Positions 27,358 to 36,935 of a stretch of DNA of 61,634 nucleotides are shown in pieces. Position 1 is the first letter of the stretch. The number at the start of each line of letters is the position of its first letter. A program made the position numbers and the translations under genes. Below the pieces are notes generated by a model, which did not search any database, had not been told where the DNA came from, and saw only the letters and a program-made list of their open reading frames with translations. This DNA comes from Chitinophagaceae bacterium (GTDB lineage Bacteria > Bacteroidota > Bacteroidia > Chitinophagales > Chitinophagaceae): NCBI GenBank assembly GCA_016786745.1, contig JAEUVS010000076.1:1-61634 (forward strand), written 5' to 3'.

Positions 27358-28178
27358 CCCCGAGGATTTTCATACTTTTCTGCTGCATCCTGTTATCGCG
27401 ACTTTCCTACTCACAGGCCGACAGTACTTTTCACTTCGTCCGCGATTACCGGGGATCTATAACCGACTTCACTGTCGACAACCTGGGCAACATGTATTTG
27501 CTGTATCAAAATGGGCAGCTCAAAAAATTGAGGCCCAATGGCGACTCCCTGGCTGTGTTTAATAATGTGAGAAAATTTGGGCGGCTGCATGCTGTTGATG
27601 TGAGTAACCCGCTGAAGGTGCTGCTGCATTTCAAAGACTTCAATACCGTTGTGGTTCTCGACCGAATGTTAAATGAAAGAACCGTACTAGACCTGCGTAA
27701 GTTTAACCTGCTGCAGGTAAAAGCAATTGGCCAGTCGTACGACAATAATATCTGGATATATGATGAACTGGACGCGCGACTTAAGAAAATCGGCGACGAT
27801 GGTCGTCTTATAGACCAGTCGAACGACTTCAGACAAATATTTGATACTACGCCTTCGCCGTCGGTGATCATTGACCAGGACAAGCTGGTTTATATGTACG
27901 ATGACCAGAGAGGCATGTACACGTTTGATTATTACGGGGGCTTCAAGAACAGGATTCCGTTTACAGGCTGGCGCGATTTTGCTGTTATCGAACATTTTGT
28001 GTTTGGGCGCGACAGCTCATATTTTTACAGGTACGATACGGGCACATTGGATGTGCAGCAACTGGAAGTGCCCCGATTTATGAACGACGCGCAGAAAATT
28101 GTGATCAGGCCTGGTAATGTTTACCTCCTTAGGGATGGTGTGTTAATGGTATATTCGTATGGTGTCAAGACTTTTTGA
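27354..28178 (+). CDS. Exported hypothetical protein, beta-propeller-like
   Basis: 274 residues with a signal peptide (MTPRIFILFCCILLSRLSYSQ). The mature part has repeated short strands of the NHL/YVTN type, for example VDNLGNMYLLYQNGQLKKL, DNNIWIYDELDARLKKI and DDQRGMYTFDYYGG, each about 45 residues apart, which suggests blades of a propeller. No catalytic motif is seen. Translationally coupled to lpxH (4-base overlap) and overlapping mscS by 20 bases, so all three are made from one message. Function unknown. Confidence 0.75.
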   Translation: MTPRIFILFCCILLSRLSYSQADSTFHFVRDYRGSITDFTVDNLGNMYLLYQNGQLKKLRPNGDSLAVFNNVRKFGRLHAVDVSNPLKVLLHFKDFNTVVVLDRMLNERTVLDLRKFNLLQVKAIGQSYDNNIWIYDELDARLKKIGDDGRLIDQSNDFRQIFDTTPSPSVIIDQDKLVYMYDDQRGMYTFDYYGGFKNRIPFTGWRDFAVIEHFVFGRDSSYFYRYDTGTLDVQQLEVPRFMNDAQKIVIRPGNVYLLRDGVLMVYSYGVKTF

Positions 28179-29247
28179 TTTCATTATCCTGGATAACACC
28201 TTAGGCACTTATGTGCTTATTGCCGGCGTTATACTGCTGGCTGTTTCTCTCAAGCATTTTATTTCACGTATCATCGCTTCACTAGTTTTCAGAATTGTGA
28301 AACGCATAGCCGCGGGTGTTGACAGGCGCAGCTTTGTAATGCTCGTTACCCCGCCCCTGGAAAATTTCTTCGTGATTCTCGTAACGCTGGTGGCGCTGGA
28401 GAAACTTAACTACCCCGAATTATTCGAGGTTTCGATTTATAAGGTCAGCCTCCACAGGGTGATAGAAATTATCGCGATGCTGGTGATAATTGCGTCGTTT
28501 ATATGGCTGCTGCTGCGGATCATAGACTTCGTTGCGCTTATTCTTGAACAAAAGGCCAATCTTACCGAGTCGCAAACAGATAACCAGCTCATTGTATTTT
28601 TCAAGGATTTCTTCAAGGTGATACTGGTTATCGTGGGCATATTGATGATTTTGAAATTCGGTTTCAACTTTAAAATTTCGAGTCTTATAACGGGGTTGAG
28701 TCTCGCCGGTGCGGCCATCGCGCTTGCTACCAGGGAAAGCATCGAAAACCTGATAGCATCATTTATCATCTTCTTTGATAAACCTTTTTCAACCGGCGAC
28801 CAGATTAAAGTGCAGAATGTAACGGGCACTGTTGAAAAAATTGGATTGCGCAGCACGAGATTGAGGACCACGCAGAAATCTTATGTTACTGTGCCGAACA
28901 AGCAGATGGTAGACAGCATACTCGACAATGTTTCGTTGCAATCGCAACGCAGGGCATTTGTACAGCTTGAGGTTAGCCCGCACACAACGGCTCTTCAACT
29001 GGATCAACTGGTGTTGAGGATACAAAATTTGATGCAGCAGCGAAAAGACAGGATTGAAAATTTTACTGTGTTTCTCCAGGATATTGTAAAGAATACATTT
29101 GTCATCTCCGTGGAATATTTCACTGCGCCGATACCGGTAGCCGACTTCAATGAGCTGAGGCAGCGCATTAACCTGGGCATTGTTGAAGTGATGGATGAGA
29201 TGAGTATAAAACTTGCCGCTAAAGATGAGCAACCGCCGGCAATTTAG
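28159..29247 (+). CDS. MscS-family mechanosensitive ion channel
   Basis: 362 residues. Four or so membrane spans (about 12-35, 60-85, 95-120, 150-195) end in the pore helix region LITGLSLAGAAIALATRESIENL at about 177-199 (Gly/Ala-rich pattern of MscS TM3). The cytoplasmic beta domain follows with FDKPFSTGDQIKV and GTVEKIGLRSTRLRT. It should open on hypo-osmotic shock. Its first 20 bases overlap the previous gene. Last gene of the rsfS-ftsH run. Confidence 0.92.
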   Translation: MVSRLFDFIILDNTLGTYVLIAGVILLAVSLKHFISRIIASLVFRIVKRIAAGVDRRSFVMLVTPPLENFFVILVTLVALEKLNYPELFEVSIYKVSLHRVIEIIAMLVIIASFIWLLLRIIDFVALILEQKANLTESQTDNQLIVFFKDFFKVILVIVGILMILKFGFNFKISSLITGLSLAGAAIALATRESIENLIASFIIFFDKPFSTGDQIKVQNVTGTVEKIGLRSTRLRTTQKSYVTVPNKQMVDSILDNVSLQSQRRAFVQLEVSPHTTALQLDQLVLRIQNLMQQRKDRIENFTVFLQDIVKNTFVISVEYFTAPIPVADFNELRQRINLGIVEVMDEMSIKLAAKDEQPPAI

Positions 29248-29250
29248 CTC

Positions 29251-29273
29251 CTCACGCTTCACGCCTCACGCTT
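29251..29273. repeat. Short TCACGC repeat tract between convergent genes
   Basis: The 27-base gap between the mscS and merR stops is almost entirely CTCACGCTTCACGCC and then TCACGCTT. It shares the word CTTCACGCCTCACGC with the tract at 17541-17562. Confidence 0.5.
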
Positions 29274-29274
29274 T

Positions 29275-29808
29275 TCACAGAGTCGCCTTTATCTCCAGCA
29301 AAAAGCTCTTGATTTTTTGGAGCGATTGAATCATCGCGAAACGCTCCTGTGATTTTTTATTGTTTTTTATAAAATCCCGGGCTCCGTCGATGGTGAGTTT
29401 TCTTCTGCGCAGAAGGTCGTATATAAGTTGAAGATTTTTTATATCTACTGGTCTGAAATGCCTGTCGCCTTTCCGGTTTTTTCTGGGTTTTATGATATCA
29501 AATTCCGATTCCCAGAAGCGAAGGAGCGATGCGTTCACTTTGAACATCTGTGACACTTCGCCAATGGTATAGTATTGTTTCTGGAAAAGCACTTCATCGT
29601 CAGGGATGCTTACGAGGTCGGCTTCAGCAGCATAAAGTTTTTGCGATTTTCTGCCTCTGCCGGAAGATTTGGGCACAGGAGTGAAGGTAACAACAGGCTC
29701 AGCGGACGCGCTTTCTTTTTCTTTCTCTTTCTTCTCCGTGGTCGTTGTCTGAACAGTGTTTTCAGGCGCGTTGAAGTCGAAGGTTATTTGTGAAAAAGTT
29801 CGTTCCAT
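29275..29808 (-). CDS. MerR-family transcriptional regulator
   Basis: 177 residues. A hydrophilic N-terminal tail of about 70 residues (Thr/Glu/Lys-rich) precedes a MerR winged-helix domain: YYTIGEVSQMFKVNASLLRFWESEFDIIKP (about 81-110; key parts YTIGEV and LLRFWE), then GDRHFRPVDIKNLQLIYDLL and a dimerisation helix. No effector-binding domain and no metal-binding cysteines follow, so the signal cannot be guessed. Similar MerR proteins are common near gyrB in Bacteroidota as far as I recall. It is divergent from gyrB. Confidence 0.87.
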   Translation of the reverse strand: MERTFSQITFDFNAPENTVQTTTTEKKEKEKESASAEPVVTFTPVPKSSGRGRKSQKLYAAEADLVSIPDDEVLFQKQYYTIGEVSQMFKVNASLLRFWESEFDIIKPRKNRKGDRHFRPVDIKNLQLIYDLLRRRKLTIDGARDFIKNNKKSQERFAMIQSLQKIKSFLLEIKATL

Positions 29809-29838
29809 ACCTCAGAAATAAGGGTGAAAAAACGGTAA

Positions 29839-31944
<2,106 letters not shown>

Positions 31945-31969
31945 GCGAATACCGGTGAAAAAATCAAAT

Positions 31970-31985
31970 AATATCGGCCGATATT
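31970..31985. repeat. Perfect 16-base palindrome behind gyrB
   Basis: AATATCGG/CCGATATT is fully self-complementary, 25 bases after the gyrB stop. No T-run follows, so it is not a standard terminator; a protein-binding site is possible. Confidence 0.5.
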
Positions 31986-32003
31986 CAATAATTCCTATCT
32001 TTA

Positions 32004-32025
32004 AAACCGGCTTTATGCCGGGTTT
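32004..32025. promoter_or_regulatory. Hairpin AAACCGGC...GCCGGGTTT
   Basis: AAACCGGC, a 5-base loop TTTAT and GCCGGGTTT form a stem with one bulged G. It lies between gyrB and the 67-residue gene. The sequence CATATTTACGG (32038-32048) just after it resembles the TATATTTACGG before adk and may be a -7 element. Confidence 0.4.
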
Positions 32026-32072
32026 CAACGGACACAAATCATATTTACGGACCTCCAAAAAATTCTATAGTT

Positions 32073-32276
32073 ATGCCGGAAGTTACTCTTACAGCTTATA
32101 ACGTTAAGACGAAAGAAAAGAATGTACCTATTAAGGATGCAGTGATCACCAAGACAGCAAAGGGCGCTTACATGGCGCAGGGCACGGATGGAAAGGGTAA
32201 TAAGCTCACTACGCTTCTTGGCGAGCAGAAGGCCCTTGACGCGATCAAGGCTGGTATCGCCAAACAAGGCTGGTAA
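32073..32276 (+). CDS. Small hypothetical protein, 67 residues
   Basis: Begins MPEVTLTAYNVKTKEKN and ends AIAKQGW, with KGAYMAQGTDGKGNKLTTLL in the middle. It is basic, rich in Lys/Ala/Gly/Thr, has no signal peptide or membrane segment, and could fold as a short beta hairpin plus a C-terminal helix. Its own leader and clean, unshadowed frame make it a convincing gene. It lies 128 bases behind gyrB and 21 bases before the lectin gene. I do not recognise a family; the GTDGKGNKL segment hints at a nucleic-acid or ribosome-associated small protein, but this is only a guess. Confidence 0.7.
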   Translation: MPEVTLTAYNVKTKEKNVPIKDAVITKTAKGAYMAQGTDGKGNKLTTLLGEQKALDAIKAGIAKQGW

Positions 32277-32297
32277 ATCCGGTTACGGTCACTAAGA

Positions 32298-34229
32298 ATG
32301 AAGCTTCTCCCGCTAATCCTCACCCTCCACGTATCATTCTTAGTTAAAGCCCAGGTTGATAATCCATATCATCTTAATGGTAACGCTTCGCAGGAGAGTT
32401 GTAATTGTTACACACTCACCCAGGATCAGCTCTACCAGTCAGGATCTCTTTGGAACATCAATAAGATTAGCCTTAACGAACCCTTCGATTTCAAATTCAA
32501 CCTGTTTCTCGGATGTGCCGACGGCGATGGTGCCGACGGCATTGCATTCGTATTGCAACCTATCAGCACCAGCATAGGCTCAGATGGAGGCGGACTGGGC
32601 TATGATGGAGTAACGCCGTCCATAGGCGTACTCGTAGACACCTGGCAGAATTTTGAAGACAACGACCCCTTCGAGGATCATATCGCCATCCATAAGAATG
32701 GTATCATAGACCATTCCCCATTAACAGACGTCGCACAGCCAGTGACAGCGCTTGCCAGTGGCGGAAACATAGAAGATTGTCAGTGGCACACGCTCCGGGT
32801 TATCTGGGATCCGGTTACCAAACTTCTCAGCACCCAAATCGACGGGGTGGATCGTGTCAGCGCGACTATAGACATGGTGGCAGAAATATTCGGCGGCAAT
32901 CCCGAAGTGTTCTGGGGTTTTACTGCGGCAACAGGCGGAGCGAAGAACCTGCAGAAAATATGTACTTCTCTGAATCCCGGGTTTTCATTGCCCACTGATC
33001 AAACAACCTGTTTTCCGGAAGCAATAACGTTTATCGATAGTTCGACTTCTTTCGGAACCATTGAAAAATGGTACTGGGATTTCGGTGATGGAACAACATA
33101 CGATCAGGCCAATCCTCCGTCGCATACGTATGCGCAACCAGGTAATTACGATGTGAAACTTTCCATTCTCGGCAACAATGGCTGCAAGTCCGAAGATTTC
33201 GTGAAAAGAATAGTTATGGGCACAAAGCCCGAAGTAAAGTTTGTGTATGAAGATCCGGTTTGTGAAGAAACGCCCGTAAATTTTTTAGACGCATCAACCG
33301 TTGAATTCGGAACAATCGACAAATGGCATTGGACCATCGATGGCAATAGTTATACAGATCCACAACCGCCACCGATAATTTTTACCGGCCCGAGCGGCGT
33401 AAGCCTATTTGTCGAAACAAAAGAGGGATGTGTTTCAGATGTGGTAAGTAACAACATCACCACCTATCCGAAACCTGCAGTGGATTTCCAGAATAGTGAT
33501 GTATGTTTTGGCAAGCCGGCAGTGTTTACAGGCATCAACCTTAAACCTGCGGTTGGGATTAATAGTTGGACATGGGATTTTGGAAACGGGGTTAAACGGC
33601 CCGGGTCAACATCACAAATTCAGTATGTGTTTCCGGATGGCGGCGAATACAATGTGCAATTAACTGCGGTATCGGATGATGGTTGTCTTTCATCGCCGGT
33701 AACAAAGGTTCAGAAAGTTTATAAAACCCATGCGTTTGCCGGAAACGATACAATCGTCGCGACAGGTCAAACGATTCAGTTGAATGGAAGCGGGGGAGAG
33801 TTATATAAATGGACACCAGCTATGGGCCTTAGCGCTGACAATATTCCAAACCCCCTGGCCACATTGCAACATGATATGCAGTTTGTTTTGACAGCATCCA
33901 CGCAGATAGGATGCGCAACAACTGATACTATTCGTTTCAAAGTTTACGATGGACCTGCGTTGTACGTTCCATCTGCGTTTTCGCCAAACAACGATGGAAA
34001 GAACGATGAGTTTAAATTTATTGCGGTCGGTATGAAATCGGTGGATCTTTTCCAGGTGTTCAACCGTTATGGTCAGCTGATATATTCTTCAACAGAAATA
34101 ATGAAAGGGTGGGATGGAAAAGTATTTGGTATAACACAATCTGCCGGAACATATGTGTGGATGATTAAAGGAACCGATCTCAGCGGACTTTCCTATTTCA
34201 GGAAAGGAACAGTAACGCTTGTGCGTTAA
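32298..34229 (+). CDS. Secreted L-type lectin / PKD protein with T9SS sorting domain
   Basis: 643 residues. Signal peptide to about 18. An L-type (legume-like) lectin domain at about 20-225, with GDGADGIAFVLQP and GLGYDGVTPSIGVLVDTW containing the acidic calcium/sugar-site residues. Then two to three PKD-like repeats (about 230-470; WYWDFGDGTT and WTWDFGNGVK are typical). The C-terminal ~85 residues (FSPNNDGKNDEF, FNRYGQLIY, GTYVWMIKG) are a gliding-motility-associated CHU_C domain, the type B signal for type IX secretion. It should be exported to the cell surface and bind glycan. The stop directly abuts the convergent serS stop. Confidence 0.88.
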   Translation: MKLLPLILTLHVSFLVKAQVDNPYHLNGNASQESCNCYTLTQDQLYQSGSLWNINKISLNEPFDFKFNLFLGCADGDGADGIAFVLQPISTSIGSDGGGLGYDGVTPSIGVLVDTWQNFEDNDPFEDHIAIHKNGIIDHSPLTDVAQPVTALASGGNIEDCQWHTLRVIWDPVTKLLSTQIDGVDRVSATIDMVAEIFGGNPEVFWGFTAATGGAKNLQKICTSLNPGFSLPTDQTTCFPEAITFIDSSTSFGTIEKWYWDFGDGTTYDQANPPSHTYAQPGNYDVKLSILGNNGCKSEDFVKRIVMGTKPEVKFVYEDPVCEETPVNFLDASTVEFGTIDKWHWTIDGNSYTDPQPPPIIFTGPSGVSLFVETKEGCVSDVVSNNITTYPKPAVDFQNSDVCFGKPAVFTGINLKPAVGINSWTWDFGNGVKRPGSTSQIQYVFPDGGEYNVQLTAVSDDGCLSSPVTKVQKVYKTHAFAGNDTIVATGQTIQLNGSGGELYKWTPAMGLSADNIPNPLATLQHDMQFVLTASTQIGCATTDTIRFKVYDGPALYVPSAFSPNNDGKNDEFKFIAVGMKSVDLFQVFNRYGQLIYSSTEIMKGWDGKVFGITQSAGTYVWMIKGTDLSGLSYFRKGTVTLVR

Positions 34230-35501
34230 TCAACGAATCACATCACTCCCAAAATATTTTCTCACCGGCCCGGGTATATCAATACCTTGTTCAGTTTGAT
34301 TGTTTTCGAGTAGCGACGCGAGAATTCGTGGCAGTGCCAATGAACTTCCGTTAAGTGAATGCACAAGTTGCGATTTTCCTGATGCGTTCCTGAACCTGAT
34401 CTTCATCCTGTTTGTCTGATAACTTTCAAAGTTAGAAACTGAACTTACTTCGAGCCATTTTTCCTGCGCGGTACTAAACACTTCGAAGTCGTACGTAAGT
34501 GCAGATGCAAAACTCATATCGCCGCCGCAAAGTCTTAGAATACGGTAGGGAAGTCCGAGTGACTGAACAAGTTTCTCCACGTGCGACACCATTTCATCGA
34601 GTGCGTCGTAGCTTTTTGCAGGGTCTACCAGTTGAACGAGTTCTACTTTATCAAATTGATGAAGTCGGTTTAATCCGCGCACATCTTTTCCATAGCTGCC
34701 CGCTTCTCTTCTGAAACATGGCGTGTAAGCGGTCATCTTAACAGGCAGATCCGTTTCTTTAATGATCTCATTTCTATAAATATTCGTTACGGGCACTTCT
34801 GCTGTTGGTATCAGGTAGAGATCATCTTCGGTAACATGGTACATCTGTCCCTCTTTGTCGGGCAGCTGGCCGGTGCCAAAGGCAGAATCCTGGTTCACAA
34901 CAAAGGGTGGAACGTATTCAGCATACCCGGCGGCAATATTGAAATCGAGGAAGTATTGAATAAGTGCGCGTTGAAGTTTAGCGCCTTGCCCCGTATAAAA
35001 CGGGAAGCCACTCCCTGTTACTTTATTCCCGAGTTCAAAATCTATCAGCTTGTATTTTTTTGCAAGTTCCCAGTGCGGCGCCGCGCCCGCATGGAGTTTT
35101 GGTTTTTCGCCGCCTTCTTTCACCACTTCATTGTCTTCCGGAGTTTTACCGCGTGGTACTTTTTCGGAAGGAAGGTTGGGTAATTTTATGAGAAGATCGT
35201 TAAGTTTTTTTTCGGTGTTGTTGAGCTTTTCCTGGCTTGATGCCAGCTGATTTTTGAGGGGCTCAACTTCTTTTTTTGCTGCGTTGGCTTCTTCTGCCTG
35301 TTTGTTCTTCAATAGTGCGCCAATTTGCTCCGACAGCTTTTTTATTTTCGACTGCGTGTCTTCGGTTTCCTGTTTCAGTTTTCTCAACTCATCGTCGAGG
35401 GAAACAATTTCATCAACGATGGAAGTTTCCGCAAAATGTTTCACTGCGAGACGTTCTTTTACGAGTGCCGGATTTTGCCGTATGACGCTTAATTGCAACA
35501 T
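34230..35501 (-). CDS. serS: Seryl-tRNA synthetase
   Basis: 423 residues from ATG 35501 (start MLQLSVIRQNP); GTG two codons upstream overlaps the -7 box and is unlikely. The N-terminal tRNA-binding coiled coil spans about 25-105 (Lys/Glu-rich heptads). The class II core has motif 2 CFRREAGSYGKD, TAEVPVTN, and motif 3 NGSSLALPRILASLLENNQ. Charges tRNA-Ser and pre-charges tRNA-Sec where present. The 3' end touches the lectin gene. Confidence 0.96.
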   Translation of the reverse strand: MLQLSVIRQNPALVKERLAVKHFAETSIVDEIVSLDDELRKLKQETEDTQSKIKKLSEQIGALLKNKQAEEANAAKKEVEPLKNQLASSQEKLNNTEKKLNDLLIKLPNLPSEKVPRGKTPEDNEVVKEGGEKPKLHAGAAPHWELAKKYKLIDFELGNKVTGSGFPFYTGQGAKLQRALIQYFLDFNIAAGYAEYVPPFVVNQDSAFGTGQLPDKEGQMYHVTEDDLYLIPTAEVPVTNIYRNEIIKETDLPVKMTAYTPCFRREAGSYGKDVRGLNRLHQFDKVELVQLVDPAKSYDALDEMVSHVEKLVQSLGLPYRILRLCGGDMSFASALTYDFEVFSTAQEKWLEVSSVSNFESYQTNRMKIRFRNASGKSQLVHSLNGSSLALPRILASLLENNQTEQGIDIPGPVRKYFGSDVIR

Positions 35502-35506
35502 GGGCA

Positions 35507-35514
35507 CAAATATA
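35507..35514 (-). promoter_or_regulatory. -7 promoter element for serS
   Basis: TATATTTG on the minus strand with only TGCCC between it and the serS ATG. With a transcription start 4-6 bases after the box, the message would be leaderless. A pyrimidine tract on the coding strand (complement of 35514-35543) directly precedes the box. Confidence 0.65.
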
Positions 35515-35584
35515 GGGAGAAGGAAAAAGGGAGACGGGAGAGGTGTTAGTTAATTTCTTTCCCTTCTTCCCTCTCCCTTCTCCT
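35514..35584. repeat. Purine tract and facing 31-base pyrimidine tract
   Basis: Plus strand 35514-35543 is GGGAGA-rich purine with one C; 35554-35584 is an unbroken run of 31 pyrimidines containing CCCTTCTTCCCTCTCCC. The two are roughly complementary, so they form an imperfect inverted repeat with a 10-base centre. Each arm ends exactly at a -7 box (serS on the left, the 115-residue gene on the right). Confidence 0.7.
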
Positions 35585-35591
35585 AAATTTG
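35584..35591 (+). promoter_or_regulatory. -7 promoter element for the 115-residue gene
   Basis: TAAATTTG followed by C. ATG 35596 is 4 bases away and ATG 35602 is 10 bases away, so the leader is zero to a few bases. The box directly follows the pyrimidine tract. Confidence 0.65.
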
Positions 35592-35595
35592 CATC

Positions 35596-35943
35596 ATGCA
35601 CATGAATGATGACCTCCAGGCACGTTGGTGGGTGCTGGAATCGAAGTTGATGGAACGTTTTGGAAAGAAACCCGACATGGAAGCGATTTTGTTCCTGATA
35701 GGTATCCAGGAGTTCGGGCACGTCAGGGATAAATTCACAAAAGAACAAAAGCAGGACCTGATGCATGTGGCGGTGTGCACCTTGCTGGCGCAAAGCGGCT
35801 ACTATGAAATAGAATTATACGACGACGATGGATGGCCACACTTCAGGCAATTGAAGTCGCTGCCGATAATGACGATGCCCGAGCAGGAAAACTTTTTGAA
35901 AGATCACGCTCTCCTGTATTTTGAGACACATAATATTTTGTAA
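35596..35943 (+). CDS. Conserved hypothetical protein
   Basis: 115 residues, or 113 if the second Met (ATG 35602, start MNDDLQARWW) is used. Helical and acidic; segments FGKKPDMEAILFLIGIQEFG and MHVAVCTLLAQSGYYE look like a compact all-alpha fold, and the end (DGWPHFRQLKSLP) is conserved-looking. No signal peptide and no metal or catalytic motif. I recall proteins like this as widespread uncharacterised Bacteroidota proteins but cannot name a domain. gcvH starts 27 bases downstream. Confidence 0.8.
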   Translation: MHMNDDLQARWWVLESKLMERFGKKPDMEAILFLIGIQEFGHVRDKFTKEQKQDLMHVAVCTLLAQSGYYEIELYDDDGWPHFRQLKSLPIMTMPEQENFLKDHALLYFETHNIL

Positions 35944-35948
35944 TCTTG
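35941..35948 (+). promoter_or_regulatory. Possible -7 promoter element for gcvH
   Basis: TAATCTTG followed by C, one mismatch to TAnnTTTG, 22 bases before the gcvH ATG and overlapping the previous stop codon. Confidence 0.35.
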
Positions 35949-35970
35949 CACGAATCAAAAAACCACAAAT

Positions 35971-36351
35971 ATGAATTTTCCGAAGGATCTCAGGTACACG
36001 AAAGACCATGAATGGATAAGGCTTGATGGGGACGTCGCTACAATAGGCATTACTGATTTTGCACAGAGAGAGCTCGGAGATATCGTTTACGTCGAAATTG
36101 AGACAGCAGGGAAAACCCTTGAGGCCGAGTCGGTTTTCGGAACCGTGGAAGCGGTAAAAACTGTCTCGGACCTTTTTCTGCCTGTTGCAGGCACTATCAC
36201 CGAATTGAATCCCGCCCTGGCTGCTACCCCCGAGGTAGTAAACTCTGACCCTTATGGTGAAGGATGGATGATAAAGATGAAAGTGAAAAACGTAGCGGAT
36301 ATCCACGAATTGATGGATGCCGATGCATATGCCGCTGTAGCCGGGGAGTAA
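35971..36351 (+). CDS. gcvH: Glycine cleavage system H protein
   Basis: Lipoyl carrier that shuttles the methylamine arm between GcvP, GcvT and the lipoamide dehydrogenase. 126 residues. The lipoylated lysine is Lys63 in GTVEAVKTVSD; DLRYTKDHEWIRLDG at the start and SDPYGEGWMIKMK near the end fit the family. No other gcv gene is in the window. Confidence 0.96.
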   Translation: MNFPKDLRYTKDHEWIRLDGDVATIGITDFAQRELGDIVYVEIETAGKTLEAESVFGTVEAVKTVSDLFLPVAGTITELNPALAATPEVVNSDPYGEGWMIKMKVKNVADIHELMDADAYAAVAGE

Positions 36352-36364
36352 ATCCCGCCCGTCC

Positions 36365-36377
36365 TGTACTTCGTACA
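36365..36377. promoter_or_regulatory. Inverted repeat before the ECF sigma gene
   Basis: TGTAC-TTC-GTACA has perfect 5-base arms and lies between the gcvH stop and the sigma start (36390). It could be an operator or a small hairpin in the leader. Confidence 0.35.
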
Positions 36378-36389
36378 TAAATAAAGTTA

Positions 36390-36935
36390 TTGGGTACGTC
36401 AACCACATACACCGAGAATGAACTCGTGTCATTGCTGAAAAGCAGGGATAGCAGGGCTTTTGGTTATCTCTACGATAACTATTCAGCTTCATTGTATGCT
36501 GTCATTGCGCAACTGGTGGATGATATGGAAATTGCGAACGACGTACTACAGGAGGTGTTCATCAACATCTGGCGGAAAATAGAAAGCTATGACCCGGTTA
36601 AAGGACGGCTTTTCACCTGGATGCTGAACATCGCCCGTAATGCATCCATAGACACCCTCCGCTCAAAAAGTTTTCAGAATACACAGAAGAATCAGCCATT
36701 ACAGGAAAAAAATGAATGGATAGAACGTGGTAAAACTACCTCGGTAGATATCGACAGTATTGGTTTGAAGAAAGTGGTTAACCGGTTGAAAAAAGAGTAC
36801 CGGGTATTGATAGACCTCGCTTACTTCAGAGGATACACACACGAAGAGATCGCAGAAATTGAAAATATACCATTAGGAACCGTAAAAACAAGAATAAGAA
36901 GCGCCTTAATTCAGTTAAGAGATTATTTGAAGTGA
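36390..36935 (+). CDS. ECF-type RNA polymerase sigma factor
   Basis: 181 residues starting at TTG 36390; the nearest ATG is out of frame. Region 2 spans about 18-85 (RAFGYLYDNYSASLYAVI, DVLQEVFINIWRKI, FTWMLNIARNASIDTLRS) and region 4 about 120-178 (YRVLIDLAYFRGYTHEEIAEIENIPLGTVKTRIRSAL, cited by its parts). It resembles the SigK/RpoE group rather than the FecI group. The stop overlaps the anti-sigma start by 4 bases (GTGA), so the pair is coupled. Confidence 0.93.
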   Translation: MGTSTTYTENELVSLLKSRDSRAFGYLYDNYSASLYAVIAQLVDDMEIANDVLQEVFINIWRKIESYDPVKGRLFTWMLNIARNASIDTLRSKSFQNTQKNQPLQEKNEWIERGKTTSVDIDSIGLKKVVNRLKKEYRVLIDLAYFRGYTHEEIAEIENIPLGTVKTRIRSALIQLRDYLK

